DNA of 64,000 nucleotides, taken from NCBI RefSeq assembly GCF_900007165.1, contig NZ_CYGY02000015.1, positions 1 through 64,000 of the forward strand, written 5' to 3'. This document shows, piece after piece, positions 48,016 through 57,396 of the stretch (its first letter is position 1; every line of letters starts with the position of its first letter). A program made the translations under genes and the position numbers. The notes beneath the pieces were generated by a model. It had not been told where the DNA came from. It searched no databases and saw only the letters and a list, made by a program, of their open reading frames with translations. This DNA is from Paraburkholderia piptadeniae. GTDB taxonomy: Bacteria > Pseudomonadota > Gammaproteobacteria > Burkholderiales > Burkholderiaceae.

Positions 48016-49461
48016 CTACTCGGGCTGTCTGCGCTCGCGCATCAGATCGTGCAGGCTGCGCGCCGCGGGCTTCAGCGGTTCGCGGTGCTGGGTCCAGCCC
48101 ATCTGGTTCTTCGGCGCGAATGCGCGCAGGCGCGTCGCGGCCCAGCGCAGCATCCGGTAGGCGCGCGGATGCGCGAATGCGCCGCTCCAGAAACGCCACA
48201 CGAACTGTTCTTCGCGGCTGAACTTCGCGCCCTGTCCACGCAACGGATGCGCGACCACTTCGTTCGGATTGCGGTTCGCTTCCGTGCGCAGACGCACGAG
48301 CAGTTCGGGAATCGGAATGCGCACGGGGCACACTTCGCCGCATGCGCCGCACAGGCTCGATGCCGTCGGAAGATCGGCCGTTTCGTCGAGGCCGAGCAGA
48401 TGCGGCGAAATGATCTTGCCGATCGGGCCCGGATACGTCGTGCCGTACGCATGTCCGCCGATGCGCGTATAGACGGGGCAATGATTCATGCACGCGCCAC
48501 AGCGGATGCATTGCAGCGTCGCGCGCAACTGCTCGTCGGCGTAGGCCTGCGTGCGGCCGTTGTCGAGCAGCACGACGTGCATTTCGCGCGGACCGTCGCG
48601 TTCGCCTTCGCGTCGCGGGCCCGTGATCAGATTGAAGTACGTCGTGATCGCCTGGCCCGTCGCGGAGCGCGTCAGCAGGCTCGACAGCGGCACGATATGC
48701 GACAGCTTCTCGACCACCTTTTCCATGCCCATGATCGCGATGTGCACGTCGGGCACGGTCGTGGACAGCCGTCCGTTGCCTTCGTTTTCGACGAGCCACA
48801 GCGTGCCCGTATCGGCGGCGGCGAAGTTGACGCCCGACAGGCCGATGTCCGCATCGACGAACGCGCGCCGCAATGCGCGGCGGCCCGTCTGGATCAGCTC
48901 GTCTACATCTTCCGTATAGCGCGTGTCGGGAATGTGCGCTTCGAACAGCTCCGCGATGTCGGCCTTCGTCTTGTGAATCGCGGGCATCACGATATGCGAC
49001 GGCTTTTCGTGCGCGAGCTGCACGATGTACTCGCCCATGTCGGACTCGATGCAGTCGATGCCGCGCGCTTCGAGGTAATGGTTGAGCTCGATTTCCTCGC
49101 TCGCCATCGACTTGCCCTTGATCACGCGCTTCGCGTCATGCGCTTGCGCGATGCCGTGAATGATCGAGGTGGCGTCGGCGGCCGTTTCGGCCCAGTGCAC
49201 GTGCACGCCGCGCGCCGTCAGCTTTTCTTCGAGTTGCACGAGCAGGTCGGGCAGGCGCGACAGCGCATGACGTCGCACCGCTTCGCCGAGATCGCGCAGA
49301 TGTTGCAGTTCGTCGTCGTCGGGAAACTGAGTGCGGCGCTTCGTCTGCAGAAAGTCCATCGCGCCGCGAAAGCTGCTGCGCAGTTTCGAATCGTCGAGCG
49401 CGGCACGCGCGCGCGCCTTGAAGTCCTGCGTCGGCACGAAGTGCATCGGGGTGGCGTTCAT
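48016..49461 (-). CDS. lutB: LutB, L-lactate oxidation iron-sulfur protein
   Basis: A 481-aa subunit of the LutABC L-lactate oxidation complex. The N-terminal two thirds ([37 protein letters not shown]) are the LUD domain. Two 4Fe-4S motifs follow: [14 protein letters not shown] and [13 protein letters not shown]. The C-terminus is a DUF3390-like tail. Its ATG overlaps the lutC stop by four bases, so the two are translated together. Confidence 0.93.
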   Translation of the reverse strand: MNATPMHFVPTQDFKARARAALDDSKLRSSFRGAMDFLQTKRRTQFPDDDELQHLRDLGEAVRRHALSRLPDLLVQLEEKLTARGVHVHWAETAADATSIIHGIAQAHDAKRVIKGKSMASEEIELNHYLEARGIDCIESDMGEYIVQLAHEKPSHIVMPAIHKTKADIAELFEAHIPDTRYTEDVDELIQTGRRALRRAFVDADIGLSGVNFAAADTGTLWLVENEGNGRLSTTVPDVHIAIMGMEKVVEKLSHIVPLSSLLTRSATGQAITTYFNLITGPRREGERDGPREMHVVLLDNGRTQAYADEQLRATLQCIRCGACMNHCPVYTRIGGHAYGTTYPGPIGKIISPHLLGLDETADLPTASSLCGACGEVCPVRIPIPELLVRLRTEANRNPNEVVAHPLRGQGAKFSREEQFVWRFWSGAFAHPRAYRMLRWAATRLRAFAPKNQMGWTQHREPLKPAARSLHDLMRERRQPE

Positions 49462-50189
49462 GCGGCGTCTCCGTGCGTGTCCTCAGTATGTCCGGCTCGA
49501 TCTTCGACGATCACGACCCACAGTTCGCGCGGACCATGCGCGCCGTAGGCGAGCGTCTGCTGGATATCGGACGTCTTTGACGGCCCGGAGATCAGCACGA
49601 GATTCGTCGGCATGCCGGCTTGCCATTGCTCGGCTCGCATCGCCGCGTGCAGGTCCGTGTGCAGCGAATCGGCGTAGACGAGCGCGATATGCAGCGGCGG
49701 CACGAGCGACATCGTGCGCGGCGAGCCCGCGTCGGGCGCGACGATCAGCGTGCCCGTCGAAGCAATGCCCGAGCGCGCGACCGTAAAGCCGGCGTCGATC
49801 GTTTCGAACAGTTCGGCTTTCCAGTTTTCGATCGGCTGGTCGTATGTGTGTGTCGCGATGGAAAGCGGCAGCGCCCGTTGCAACGCCGCGCCTTCCGCAC
49901 GCGACGTGTCGAGCAGCACGCGCTTCACGTTCGCATCGACGAGCCGTTGCGCGATCAACGCGGGCCACGTGCGCTCCGTTGCGCGAAACACCTCCGCATG
50001 CGAGGCGGCGAGCGCGGCCTGCATCGATTCGACGAGGGCATGCGTCGATCGCTCGACAGCGGGGCGCGCGGCGCGGCGGCTGTCGTAATGCAGATCGATG
50101 CGTGCGTCGAGACGCTTCAGTTCGTCGCTGGAAACATGGGCGGGCGCGGCTGCGCGCAACCGGCCGAGCATGCGTTCGCGCGCGTTCAT
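49458..50189 (-). CDS. lutC: LutC, L-lactate oxidation protein (LUD domain)
   Basis: A 243-aa LUD-domain protein (MNARERMLGRLRAAAP; AGFTVARSGIASTGTLIVAP; SGPSKTSDIQQTLAYGAHGPRE). It is the third LutABC component. It overlaps lutA at one end and lutB at the other, each by four bases. The order A-C-B differs from the A-B-C order of Bacillus. The start at 50189 matches the family N-terminus. Confidence 0.93.
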   Translation of the reverse strand: MNARERMLGRLRAAAPAHVSSDELKRLDARIDLHYDSRRAARPAVERSTHALVESMQAALAASHAEVFRATERTWPALIAQRLVDANVKRVLLDTSRAEGAALQRALPLSIATHTYDQPIENWKAELFETIDAGFTVARSGIASTGTLIVAPDAGSPRTMSLVPPLHIALVYADSLHTDLHAAMRAEQWQAGMPTNLVLISGPSKTSDIQQTLAYGAHGPRELWVVIVEDRAGHTEDTHGDAA

Positions 50190-50986
50190 GCCTTGCCTCC
50201 CTTGCCCTCGTTGCGGGCCGTGGGGTCTTGCGTGCGCCGCCACAGGAAGCTCGCGAGATGTTCGACTTCGATGGGCGCGTCCTGGTGGCGTGCCGCGTGT
50301 CCGATGTTCAGCAGGCAACCGCAGTCGGCGGAAACGATCCGCTCGCAGCCCGTCGCGCAAGCGGAGGCCACCTTGTCGCGTACCATCGCGCCCGAGATGT
50401 CGGGATGCTTCAACGAAAACGTGCCGCCAAAACCGCAGCATTCCGATTCGCGTTCGTGCTCGATGCGCGTGACGCCCGGCAATGCATCGACGAGTTCGAC
50501 GCCATGCACGCGCGTGCCCATTTCACGCCGCGCCGCGCACGACGTGTGCAGCACGACATGTTCGGCGGGCGCGTCGGTGGTGGAGGGGAGTTCGATATGC
50601 AGCACGCGCAGCAGAAACTCGCTCAGCTCGTACACGCGCTCGCCAAGCTCGCGGGCTTTCTCTGCCATCGCCGGTTCGTCGGCGAAGAGCTTCGGCCAGT
50701 GATGGCGCATCATGCCCGCACATGAACCCGATGGCACGATGACGGGCCACGGCTTCGAGAAGAGGTCGAGCTGGGCGCGCGCGACATCGCGCGCCTGTTC
50801 GGGATTGCCGCTGCTATACGCGGGCTGGCCGCAGCAGCTTTGCTCGTGAGGAAAGTGCACCACGAGCCCTTCGCGTTCGAGCAGCCTGACGGCGTCGAGT
50901 CCGGCTTCGGGCACGAACAGATCGACGAGGCAGGTTGCGAACAGATAGACGTCGCGCGGGGCCGCCGGGTATTGCCTTTCCTTCAT
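50186..50986 (-). CDS. lutA: LutA, L-lactate oxidation iron-sulfur protein
   Basis: A 266-aa protein with two CCG domains, the cysteine-rich modules of heterodisulfide-reductase-like and glycolate oxidase F proteins: SCCGQPAYSSGN and ECCGFGGTFSLKHPD, plus LFATCLVDLF at the N-terminus. It probably binds a non-cubane 4Fe-4S cluster. The first gene of the operon, it is divergent from lldR; a FadR-type operator lies at 51097. The ATG at 50986 follows a GGAG. Confidence 0.93.
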   Translation of the reverse strand: MKERQYPAAPRDVYLFATCLVDLFVPEAGLDAVRLLEREGLVVHFPHEQSCCGQPAYSSGNPEQARDVARAQLDLFSKPWPVIVPSGSCAGMMRHHWPKLFADEPAMAEKARELGERVYELSEFLLRVLHIELPSTTDAPAEHVVLHTSCAARREMGTRVHGVELVDALPGVTRIEHERESECCGFGGTFSLKHPDISGAMVRDKVASACATGCERIVSADCGCLLNIGHAARHQDAPIEVEHLASFLWRRTQDPTARNEGKGGKA

Positions 50987-51096
50987 ATCTCGCTCCAGAG
51001 TGCGTCCGCTTTTTGCGTTGCCTGCATTGCATGCGGCCTTCGCGGATCGCTTGCATCGTTGGCGTATGATTCCGAAATCTGCGCGACAATTCAAAT

Positions 51097-51107
51097 TGGT
51101 TGGACCA
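51097..51107. promoter_or_regulatory. LldR operator in the lutA–lldR gap
   Basis: TGGT-TGG-ACCA is a perfect FadR-family half-site pair (TGGT-N3-ACCA), as used by LldR, PdhR and FadR. It sits 30 bases before lldR and 111 bases before lutA, so it can serve both promoters. Confidence 0.75.
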
Positions 51108-51136
51108 CTGGACGCGATTCACGCAGGAGAAACCGC

Positions 51137-51847
51137 ATGGCGACGGGGACGAGAAACAGGGGCAGGGTGGAAGGCGTGATGCGCCGGATGGAAACGGCGC
51201 TGCTCGACGGCACGTGGCCGCCGGGTTCGCGGCTGCCGGCCGAGCGCGCGCTCGCCGAGCAGTACGACGTATCACGCAACACGGTGCGCGAGGCGATCCA
51301 GCGGCTCGCGGCGCGCGGTCTGTTGCAGAGCCGGCGAGGAGCGGGCGTGTTCGCGACGGATCAGTTGCGCGCGGGCATCGCGTCGCCGTGGGGGCAACTG
51401 GTCGCCGATCACCCCGTGCTGCGCGACGACATTCTGGAATTCCGCCGCGTGCTGGAAGGCGCGACCGCCTATTTTGCGGCGATGCGCGCGAGTTCCGCCG
51501 ACATCAAGCGCATCCGTGCGCTGATGCGCGAGCTGGAGCGTTCGCACGCGTGCGACGACAAGGAGAGCGAGGCGTCCGCCGACGCGCAGTTGCACGACGC
51601 CATCGCGCTCGCGTCGCACAACACGATGTTCCTGCATCTGCATACGAGCGTGCTCGGCATGCTGCGCGAGCACATCACGATCAACGGCACGGATGTGCGC
51701 TTGCGCGGTCCCGAGGCGTCCGGGCAACTGCTGGTCCAGCATCGCGCGGTCTGCGACGCGATCTGCACGCGGCGCCCGGAAGAAGCGCGCACAGCGATGC
51801 ACACGCATATCGATTACGTGCGCAGCATCCACGAACGGGATGGCTGA
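51137..51847 (+). CDS. lldR: LldR, FadR-type GntR regulator of lactate genes
   Basis: A 236-aa regulator. The winged helix is at about 10-75 (GSRLPAERALAEQYDVSRNT, VREAIQRLAARGLLQSRRG). The FCD effector domain follows, with metal-site residues in EFRRVLEG, DAQLHDAIALASHNTM and QHRAVCDAI. LldR proteins repress lactate genes and release DNA with lactate. It is divergent from lutACB-lldP. A GGAGAAA ribosome binding site precedes the ATG. Confidence 0.88.
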   Translation: MATGTRNRGRVEGVMRRMETALLDGTWPPGSRLPAERALAEQYDVSRNTVREAIQRLAARGLLQSRRGAGVFATDQLRAGIASPWGQLVADHPVLRDDILEFRRVLEGATAYFAAMRASSADIKRIRALMRELERSHACDDKESEASADAQLHDAIALASHNTMFLHLHTSVLGMLREHITINGTDVRLRGPEASGQLLVQHRAVCDAICTRRPEEARTAMHTHIDYVRSIHERDG

Positions 51848-51869
51848 GCCGAAGCCCACCGTCGAAAAC

Positions 51870-51880
51870 TGGTCCAACCA
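51870..51880. promoter_or_regulatory. Second LldR operator just past lldR
   Basis: TGGT-CCA-ACCA is the exact reverse complement of the first operator. It lies 23 bases beyond the lldR stop and 39 bases beyond the chemoreceptor stop, between converging genes. E. coli uses two operators to form an LldR loop, so a long-range loop of about 770 bp is possible here. Confidence 0.6.
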
Positions 51881-51918
51881 GATTCGCGCGACGCTCCGTT
51901 CGTCGCGCGTCAGGCGTA

Positions 51919-53493
51919 TCAGGCGGTTTCGGCGACCTGGAACGCGTCGACGGAAGTCTTCAGCCGCCCCGCCTGCTCGGTCAGCGAATGCGCGGCGGCC
52001 GCCGCCTGTTCGACCAGCGCCGCGTTTTCCTGCGTGAGGCTGTCCATCTGCGTGACGGCGTGATTGACCTGATCGATGCCCGCGCTCTGCTCGGCCGCCG
52101 CCGCGGCGATTTCCTGCATCACGTTCGTCACGCTCGCGATCGCATCGCGTGCCTGTTCGATCGTCGTGCCCGTGCGCTCGACGAGGCCCGCGCCGTTGCC
52201 GACCTTGTCGACGGCGCGGCTGATCAGTTGGCGCACTTCCTTCGCGGCCCCCGCGCTGCGATGCGCGAGTGTGCGGACCTCGCCCGCGACGACTGCGAAG
52301 CCGCGTCCCTGTTCGCCCGCGCGCGCGGCTTCGACGGCGGCGTTCAGCGCGAGGATGTTCGTCTGGAACGCGATGCTCTCGATCACGGCGATCACTTCGA
52401 CCATCTTCTGCGATTCGGTGGAGATGTCGCGCATGGTCGACACGGCCTCGCCGACCATCTCGCTGCCTTCGTTCGCGATGCGCGCGGCGCGCTCCGCGAG
52501 TTCGCTCGCGGTCCGGGCGTTCTCGGCCGTCTGCCGGACCATCGACGTCATCTGCTCCATGCTCGCCGCCGTCTCCTGCAACGATGCCGCCTGGTTCTCG
52601 GTGCGCGACGACAGGTCCGCATTGCCGCTCGCGATTTCATGCGCGCCCGTCGCGACGTGATCGGCGGCATGCTTGATCGCGCGGATCGTGTCCGTCAGCG
52701 TGTCGCGCATGCGGCGAATCTCGCGCAACAGGCTCTGTTCGTCGTCGTGGCGCGTGTCGATCGAAACGGTCAGATCGCCGACGGCGATCGCATTCGCGAC
52801 GTCGGCGGCATAGCCGGGGTCGCCGCCTATCGTGCGTTGAATGCTGCGGTTCGTGAGCGCGACGAGCGCGGCGAGCAGCAGCGAAATGCCGATAAACACC
52901 GCGCCGATCCAATACAGCGAGCGCATGAACGCGGCGTCGATATCGTCGACATAGGCGCCCGTCGCGATGATCCAGTCCCACGGCGCGAAGCGCACGACAT
53001 AGCCGATCTTGCCGACGGCTTCAGCCGGTCCGGACGACGACGCGCTCTTCGAATGTGGAAACACGTAGTCGACGAAGCCGCCTTCGGGCGATTGCGCGAC
53101 CTTCGCGAAGCTCACGTAGTGATGGCGGCCATCGGCGTCGGCGGTGCCCGCGAGATCCTTGCCGTTGGTCGCGGGCTTGATCGGATGCATGACCATGCGC
53201 GGCGTCGAATCGATCACGAGGAAGTAGCCGTCCTCGCCGTAACGGACTTCGCGCAGGCGGTCGAGCGCCTGCTTGCGGGCGTCGGCCTCGCTCATCTTGC
53301 CGCTCTGTGCGAGCGCCGCGTACTCCTTGACCAGCGACAGGCCGACATGCGCGACGTTGACCAGGTCGTTCTTTCGTTCCTCGATGCGCGTCTCGCGCGA
53401 CAACCAGGCGGCCGACAACGACACTAGCAATAACGCGAACAGGCTGATGACGAGCGGCAACCACAGCTTCTGGGTAAAACTCAGCTTCAGCAT
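51919..53493 (-). CDS. Methyl-accepting chemotaxis protein (sCache_2)
   Basis: A 524-aa chemoreceptor. The first TM is at about 8-32 ([21 protein letters not shown]). The periplasmic sensor is an sCache_2 domain with [23 protein letters not shown] and [15 protein letters not shown]. The second TM is near 190-215, then HAMP and a signalling domain with the hairpin [20 protein letters not shown] and [20 protein letters not shown]. Ligand is unknown; sCache_2 receptors often sense small organic acids, and the nearness of the lactate genes and an LldR-type operator makes lactate worth testing. Confidence 0.93.
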   Translation of the reverse strand: MLKLSFTQKLWLPLVISLFALLLVSLSAAWLSRETRIEERKNDLVNVAHVGLSLVKEYAALAQSGKMSEADARKQALDRLREVRYGEDGYFLVIDSTPRMVMHPIKPATNGKDLAGTADADGRHHYVSFAKVAQSPEGGFVDYVFPHSKSASSSGPAEAVGKIGYVVRFAPWDWIIATGAYVDDIDAAFMRSLYWIGAVFIGISLLLAALVALTNRSIQRTIGGDPGYAADVANAIAVGDLTVSIDTRHDDEQSLLREIRRMRDTLTDTIRAIKHAADHVATGAHEIASGNADLSSRTENQAASLQETAASMEQMTSMVRQTAENARTASELAERAARIANEGSEMVGEAVSTMRDISTESQKMVEVIAVIESIAFQTNILALNAAVEAARAGEQGRGFAVVAGEVRTLAHRSAGAAKEVRQLISRAVDKVGNGAGLVERTGTTIEQARDAIASVTNVMQEIAAAAAEQSAGIDQVNHAVTQMDSLTQENAALVEQAAAAAHSLTEQAGRLKTSVDAFQVAETA

Positions 53494-53653
53494 TGCGACG
53501 CCTCTCAAGGTGGGCGATTCTTATTGAAATGTGCGCGCTGAGCAATGTGACACGCGCATGTCTCCGCCTGATATATCGACCGATGTCGCCGTCACTTTTG
53601 TAGTGGGAAACCCTGCTATCGGGTAGGGATGCCGGATAGGGACGCGCTGTTTG

Positions 53654-54577
53654 TCAGCGGGCGTCGAAGCGCGCGGCGAGCCGTCTTTCGCGAAACGCGC
53701 CGACGACGAAGTCGATGAATACGCGTGTCTTCGCGGGCAGCAGCTTGCGGTTCGGGTAGTAGAGCGTGAGGGGGCTCAGTTCCGCGTGCCAGCCCGGGAG
53801 TAGCCGCACGAGCTTGCCGTTCTCGAGCCAGGGAGCGGCATGCGGCGTCGGCAGGAAGGCGATGCCGAGCCCCTGCATCGCGGCATGCGCCATCGCTTCG
53901 GGGTCGTCGAAGATCATGCGGATGCGGCATTCGGCGGGCGCCTCTTCGCCGATCTGGTTGCGCAGCGTCCACGCGCGCACGCGGCCCGTGGTGCTCGAGC
54001 GGCGCGCGATGCCGTCCAGTTCGGCCAGCCCGGAAGGATGCGCGGGCATCGGCCTTCCCGCCATATACGCCGGCGACGCCGCGATGATCACGCACGGCCG
54101 CGCCAGCTCGCGTGCGATCACGCCTTGCGTCAGTTCGATTCCACCGCCGATCGCGGCATCGAAGCCGCCCGCGATCAGGTCGACTGCGCGGTTGTCGAAG
54201 TGCCAGTCGGGCACGATGTCGGGGTAACGCTGCAAAAATTCGCCGAGCAGCGGCACCAGATACTCGCGACCGAACGCGACGGCCATGCTCACCTTCAGCA
54301 CGCCCGACGGCTTGCCGTCGTGCTGCGCCGCCCGTTCGAACGCGTCTTGCAGGCTCGTGAACGGCGCGCTCGCGTCGGCCCACAGCTGCTCGCCTGCCGG
54401 CGTCATCGTGAGCTTGCGGGTGCTGCGATGAAAGAGCCGCACGCCCAGATGCGCTTCGAGCCGCGCAATGTTCTTGCTGACGCCGGCGGGCGTGAGGCCC
54501 AGGCGCCGCGCCGCCGCCGAAAAGCTGCCCGTTTCGGCCGTCTGGATGAACGATTCGATGAGATTGAGCGCTTCCAT
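53654..54577 (-). CDS. LysR family transcriptional regulator
   Basis: A 307-aa LysR protein. The HTH is LIESFIQTAETGSFSAAARR through PAGVSKNIARLEAHLG. The effector domain (VSMAVAFGREYLVPLLGEF; ARPCVIIAASPAYMAGRPMP) belongs to the group that usually represses a divergent oxidoreductase gene. It is divergent from the SDR gene at 54691 across 113 bases that hold an inverted repeat at 54617-54646. Confidence 0.9.
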   Translation of the reverse strand: MEALNLIESFIQTAETGSFSAAARRLGLTPAGVSKNIARLEAHLGVRLFHRSTRKLTMTPAGEQLWADASAPFTSLQDAFERAAQHDGKPSGVLKVSMAVAFGREYLVPLLGEFLQRYPDIVPDWHFDNRAVDLIAGGFDAAIGGGIELTQGVIARELARPCVIIAASPAYMAGRPMPAHPSGLAELDGIARRSSTTGRVRAWTLRNQIGEEAPAECRIRMIFDDPEAMAHAAMQGLGIAFLPTPHAAPWLENGKLVRLLPGWHAELSPLTLYYPNRKLLPAKTRVFIDFVVGAFRERRLAARFDAR

Positions 54578-54616
54578 CGCGATGTTGGCTTATACCTGTG
54601 GTTGAAACTGTTAGTC

Positions 54617-54646
54617 CGGATTCGATCCTACCGATATGCGAATCCG
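54617..54646. promoter_or_regulatory. Inverted repeat in the LysR–SDR divergent promoter
   Basis: CGGATTCG and CGAATCCG are exact complements separated by 14 bases. They lie between the divergent LysR and SDR genes, 40-70 bases from each start, as expected for a LysR site. Confidence 0.45.
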
Positions 54647-54690
54647 CTTGCCATACTCAACTCACCTCAACATCACATGGAGCACACAGG

Positions 54691-55434
54691 ATGAGCACGA
54701 ATCTGCAAGGCAAGATCGCTTTCGTCACGGGCGGCGCGCGCGGGATCGGCGCGGCCGTGGTACGCCGGCTCGCCAGCGAGGGCGCGACGGTGGCTTTCAC
54801 GTATCACAGCTCAGCGGCCGGGGCGAACGACCTGGTCGCGAGCGTCGAGAAGGCGGGTGGCCGCGCGGTTGCCGTCAAGGCCGATGTCGCGGACCCCGCT
54901 TCGCTGACCAATGCGATCAACGAGACGGCGCGCCAGCTCGGCAAGATCGACATCCTCGTCAACAACGCGGGCGTGCTGCGTCTCGGCACGATCGACACGT
55001 TCTCGCTCGAGGATTTCGACGCGACCTTGCAGGTGAACGTGCGCGCCGTGTTCGTCGCGGCGAAGGCCGTGCTGCCGCACATGGGGCAGGGCGGGCGGAT
55101 CATCAACATCGGCAGCTGCAACGCCGAGCGCATCCCGTTCGCGGGCGGCGCCGCGTACGCGATGAGCAAGTCGGCGCTGCAAGGGCTCGTGCAAGGACTC
55201 GCGCGCGATCTGGGACCGAAGGGCATCACCGTCAACAACGTGCAGCCCGGTCCGACCGATACCGACATGAACCCCGAGTCCAGCGAGTTCGCCGCTTCGC
55301 TGCATGGCCTGATGGCGATCGGCCGTCACGCGCGTCCCGAGGAAATCGCGGGCATGGTCGCGTATGTCGCGAGCCCGGAAGCGGGCTTCGTGACGGGCGC
55401 AAGCCTCACGATCGACGGCGGCTTCAACGCCTGA
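54691..55434 (+). CDS. Classical SDR oxidoreductase (3-oxoacyl reductase-like)
   Basis: A 247-aa classical short-chain dehydrogenase. The cofactor motif is TGGARGIGAAVVRRL near 12, NNAGV near 90, catalytic Ser in NIGSCNAER and Y-x-x-x-K in AYAMSKSAL. The C-terminal segment is SPEAGFVTGASLTIDGGFNA. The substrate is unknown; it probably reduces or oxidises an alcohol under control of the divergent LysR gene. A GG a few bases before the ATG is a weak ribosome binding site. Confidence 0.9.
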   Translation: MSTNLQGKIAFVTGGARGIGAAVVRRLASEGATVAFTYHSSAAGANDLVASVEKAGGRAVAVKADVADPASLTNAINETARQLGKIDILVNNAGVLRLGTIDTFSLEDFDATLQVNVRAVFVAAKAVLPHMGQGGRIINIGSCNAERIPFAGGAAYAMSKSALQGLVQGLARDLGPKGITVNNVQPGPTDTDMNPESSEFAASLHGLMAIGRHARPEEIAGMVAYVASPEAGFVTGASLTIDGGFNA

Positions 55435-55447
55435 TCGACTGAGCATG

Positions 55448-55478
55448 GCCGTCCGCGTGCGACGCGGACGGCTCGTTT
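55448..55478 (+). terminator. Stem-loop terminator after the SDR gene
   Basis: GCCGTCCGCGT (55448-55458) pairs perfectly with ACGCGGACGGC (55462-55472) around a 3-base loop, followed by TCGTTT. It starts 13 bases past the stop. Confidence 0.7.
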
Positions 55479-55668
55479 CATGATGTAGGGCGTTGCACCG
55501 GTGCGCTCGCGGCGCGTCATCGGCAAGCCGCTCTTTTTCTCCAGTCGAAAAGCCGTCGAGAAGCCATCAAGCAGCCGTCAAGCGGCTGTCAAGCGGCTGT
55601 CACGTAACGCGAGTGCCGCAAGCTCATGTCAGAATGGCGCTTTCGTGGACCCCACCCTCGAAACGCAC

Positions 55669-56703
55669 ATGAACCTGAACCTGGCGCCCGCCACGTATGG
55701 GGCCGACCGCTCCGGCCTTGTCTGCGGCTTTCGTTTTGCTCCCGACAAGCCCGGCATCGCTCTCGATGCCGACTCCGCTGCCGAGTGGCTCGACGAGGTC
55801 GCGAAGGCACCGGACGCCAATGCGGGCGAGTTCCTGTGGCTCCATTTCAATCTCGCGCATGTATCGAGCGAACGCTGGATGCGCACGCATCTCGACCTGC
55901 CCGAAAGCTTTTTCGAAGCGTTTCGCGAAGGCTCGCACTCGACGCGCATCGAGCATCAGTACGGCGCGCTGCTCGCCGTCGTCAACGACGTGATGTACGA
56001 CTTCGAGCAGACGCCTTCCGATATCTCGACGCTCTGGGTCTACACGCACGAGCGCATCATGGTCACGGCGCGCCTGAAGCAGTTGCGCTCCGTCGACCGG
56101 CTGCGCGCGTCGGTGCGCAACGGCGAGAGCTTCGATACGGCGGCCGAACTGCTGATCCATCTGCTGCGCGACCAGGCCGATCTGCTCGTCGAGATCGTGC
56201 GCAGAACGAGCATCGAAGTGGACCGCATCGAAGATCACTTCCTGTCGCTGCGCGCGTACGAGAGCCGCCGCGATCTCGGCGCGATGCGGCGCGTGCTCGT
56301 GCGTCTGCAACGGCTGCTCGCGCCGGAGCCCGGCTCGATCTTTCGTCTGCTGGTGCGGCCGCCCGCGTGGCTGTCCCCCGCCGATGTCCAGAGCCTGCGC
56401 GATTCGACGGAAGAGTTCTCGCTGGTGCTCGGCGATCTGTCCGGCCTCGCGGAGCGCATCAAGCTGCTGCAGGAAGAAATCGCCGCGCGCCTGAACGAGC
56501 AGACCAATCGCACGCTGTTCACGCTGACCATCGTCACGGTGCTCGCGCTCCCCATCAATATCATCGCGGGCCTGTTCGGGATGAACGTCGGTGGCATTCC
56601 GCTCGCGGAGAACAAGCACGGCTTCTGGATGATGGTGCTGCTCGTCGTCAGCTTCACCTTGCTCGCGGGCTGGTGGGGGTTCCGGCGCCGCATGCCGCGC
56701 TGA
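55669..56703 (+). CDS. CorA-like divalent cation transporter (ZntB type)
   Basis: A 344-aa protein with a long cytoplasmic alpha/beta funnel and two C-terminal helices (about 283-307 and 315-335). The signature GMN is present (LFGMNVGGIPL), where the family uses it as selectivity filter. The short N-terminus and loop GGIPLAENKHGFW fit ZntB, a zinc transporter, rather than CorA (loop YGMNF-MPE). The ATG at 55669 begins the conserved region. A short triplicated run (GCYGTCAAGCG) lies upstream at 55574-55604. Confidence 0.88.
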   Translation: MNLNLAPATYGADRSGLVCGFRFAPDKPGIALDADSAAEWLDEVAKAPDANAGEFLWLHFNLAHVSSERWMRTHLDLPESFFEAFREGSHSTRIEHQYGALLAVVNDVMYDFEQTPSDISTLWVYTHERIMVTARLKQLRSVDRLRASVRNGESFDTAAELLIHLLRDQADLLVEIVRRTSIEVDRIEDHFLSLRAYESRRDLGAMRRVLVRLQRLLAPEPGSIFRLLVRPPAWLSPADVQSLRDSTEEFSLVLGDLSGLAERIKLLQEEIAARLNEQTNRTLFTLTIVTVLALPINIIAGLFGMNVGGIPLAENKHGFWMMVLLVVSFTLLAGWWGFRRRMPR

Positions 56704-56848
56704 ACGCGCGGAGTGTCGCGCACGCGGACCGCGCGGCACTCGAAAACGCGATCCCTTCACAAAGGGATCGCGCGGGCCGGGCGTAAAATCATGAGCCGTT
56801 CGAGAGGAACGACACTGCTCGCTGGACGCCCGTTTCAGGAGGCATGAC

Positions 56849-57157
56849 ATGGCAAAGCTCGTCGCGCTGTACAACGTACCCGCAGACCGCAACGCATTCG
56901 ACGCCCATTACTTCGAGAAACACGTACCGCTCGCCAAGACCATTCCGGGCCTGCGCCGCTATGAAGTGAGCGTGGGGCCCGTCGCGAGCGCGAAAGGCGA
57001 ATCGCCGTACGCGCTTGCCGCCATCCTCAGCTTCGACAGCTTCGACGCGCTGCAACAGGCGATGACCACGCCCGAAGCGGCGGCGACCACCGCCGACCTG
57101 CAGAACTTCGCGCAGGCAGGCGTCGAACTGCTCGTATTCGACACAAAGGAAGTCTGA
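56849..57157 (+). CDS. EthD family protein
   Basis: A 102-aa dimeric alpha-beta barrel protein. It starts MAKLVALYNVPADRNAFDAH, then YFEKHVPLAKTIPGLRRYEV and ends FAQAGVELLVFDTKEV, the EthD pattern. EthD-like proteins occur beside ethyl tert-butyl ether oxidases and in many unrelated places; the role here is unknown. CAGGAGG precedes the ATG. Confidence 0.9.
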   Translation: MAKLVALYNVPADRNAFDAHYFEKHVPLAKTIPGLRRYEVSVGPVASAKGESPYALAAILSFDSFDALQQAMTTPEAAATTADLQNFAQAGVELLVFDTKEV

Positions 57158-57282
57158 CACGGAACGCAACGCGCCGCGCGTTCGCGTCGTACATCGCGCG
57201 ATCGCGTGGCTCGCGGCCTTTCTTCGCGCGGGCGCATTATCCAGGCTGCCTCTACGTGTAATCCCTGGCGGATTGTCTCGGA

Positions 57283-57296
57283 TGATAACGCTACCA
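57283..57296. promoter_or_regulatory. LacI-type operator O1 of the sugar-acid operon
   Basis: TGATAACGCTACCA is a near-palindrome around a central CG and matches the site at 57372 (TGATA-R-CG-Y-TACCA). It lies about 100 bases before the dehydratase start. Confidence 0.7.
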
Positions 57297-57371
57297 TCCG
57301 TTCATCCCATCGTCATCGATCAGCACGGAAAGAACACCCATCGTGTCCGCCGGCTTTGCTTCGGGCGGAAA

Positions 57372-57385
57372 TGATAGCGTTACCA
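57372..57385. promoter_or_regulatory. LacI-type operator O2 touching the ribosome binding site
   Basis: TGATAGCGTTACCA has the same consensus as O1, 89 bases away. Its last base is the first base of the AAGGAG at 57385-57390, so a bound repressor would also cover the translation start region. Confidence 0.7.
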
Positions 57386-57396
57386 AGGAGACTCAT

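Noticed and set aside
55574-55604. Triplicated 11-base unit (GCYGTCAAGCG) before the ZntB-like gene
   Set aside because: Only two full copies and one partial; too short to call a repeat array or to rule out chance.
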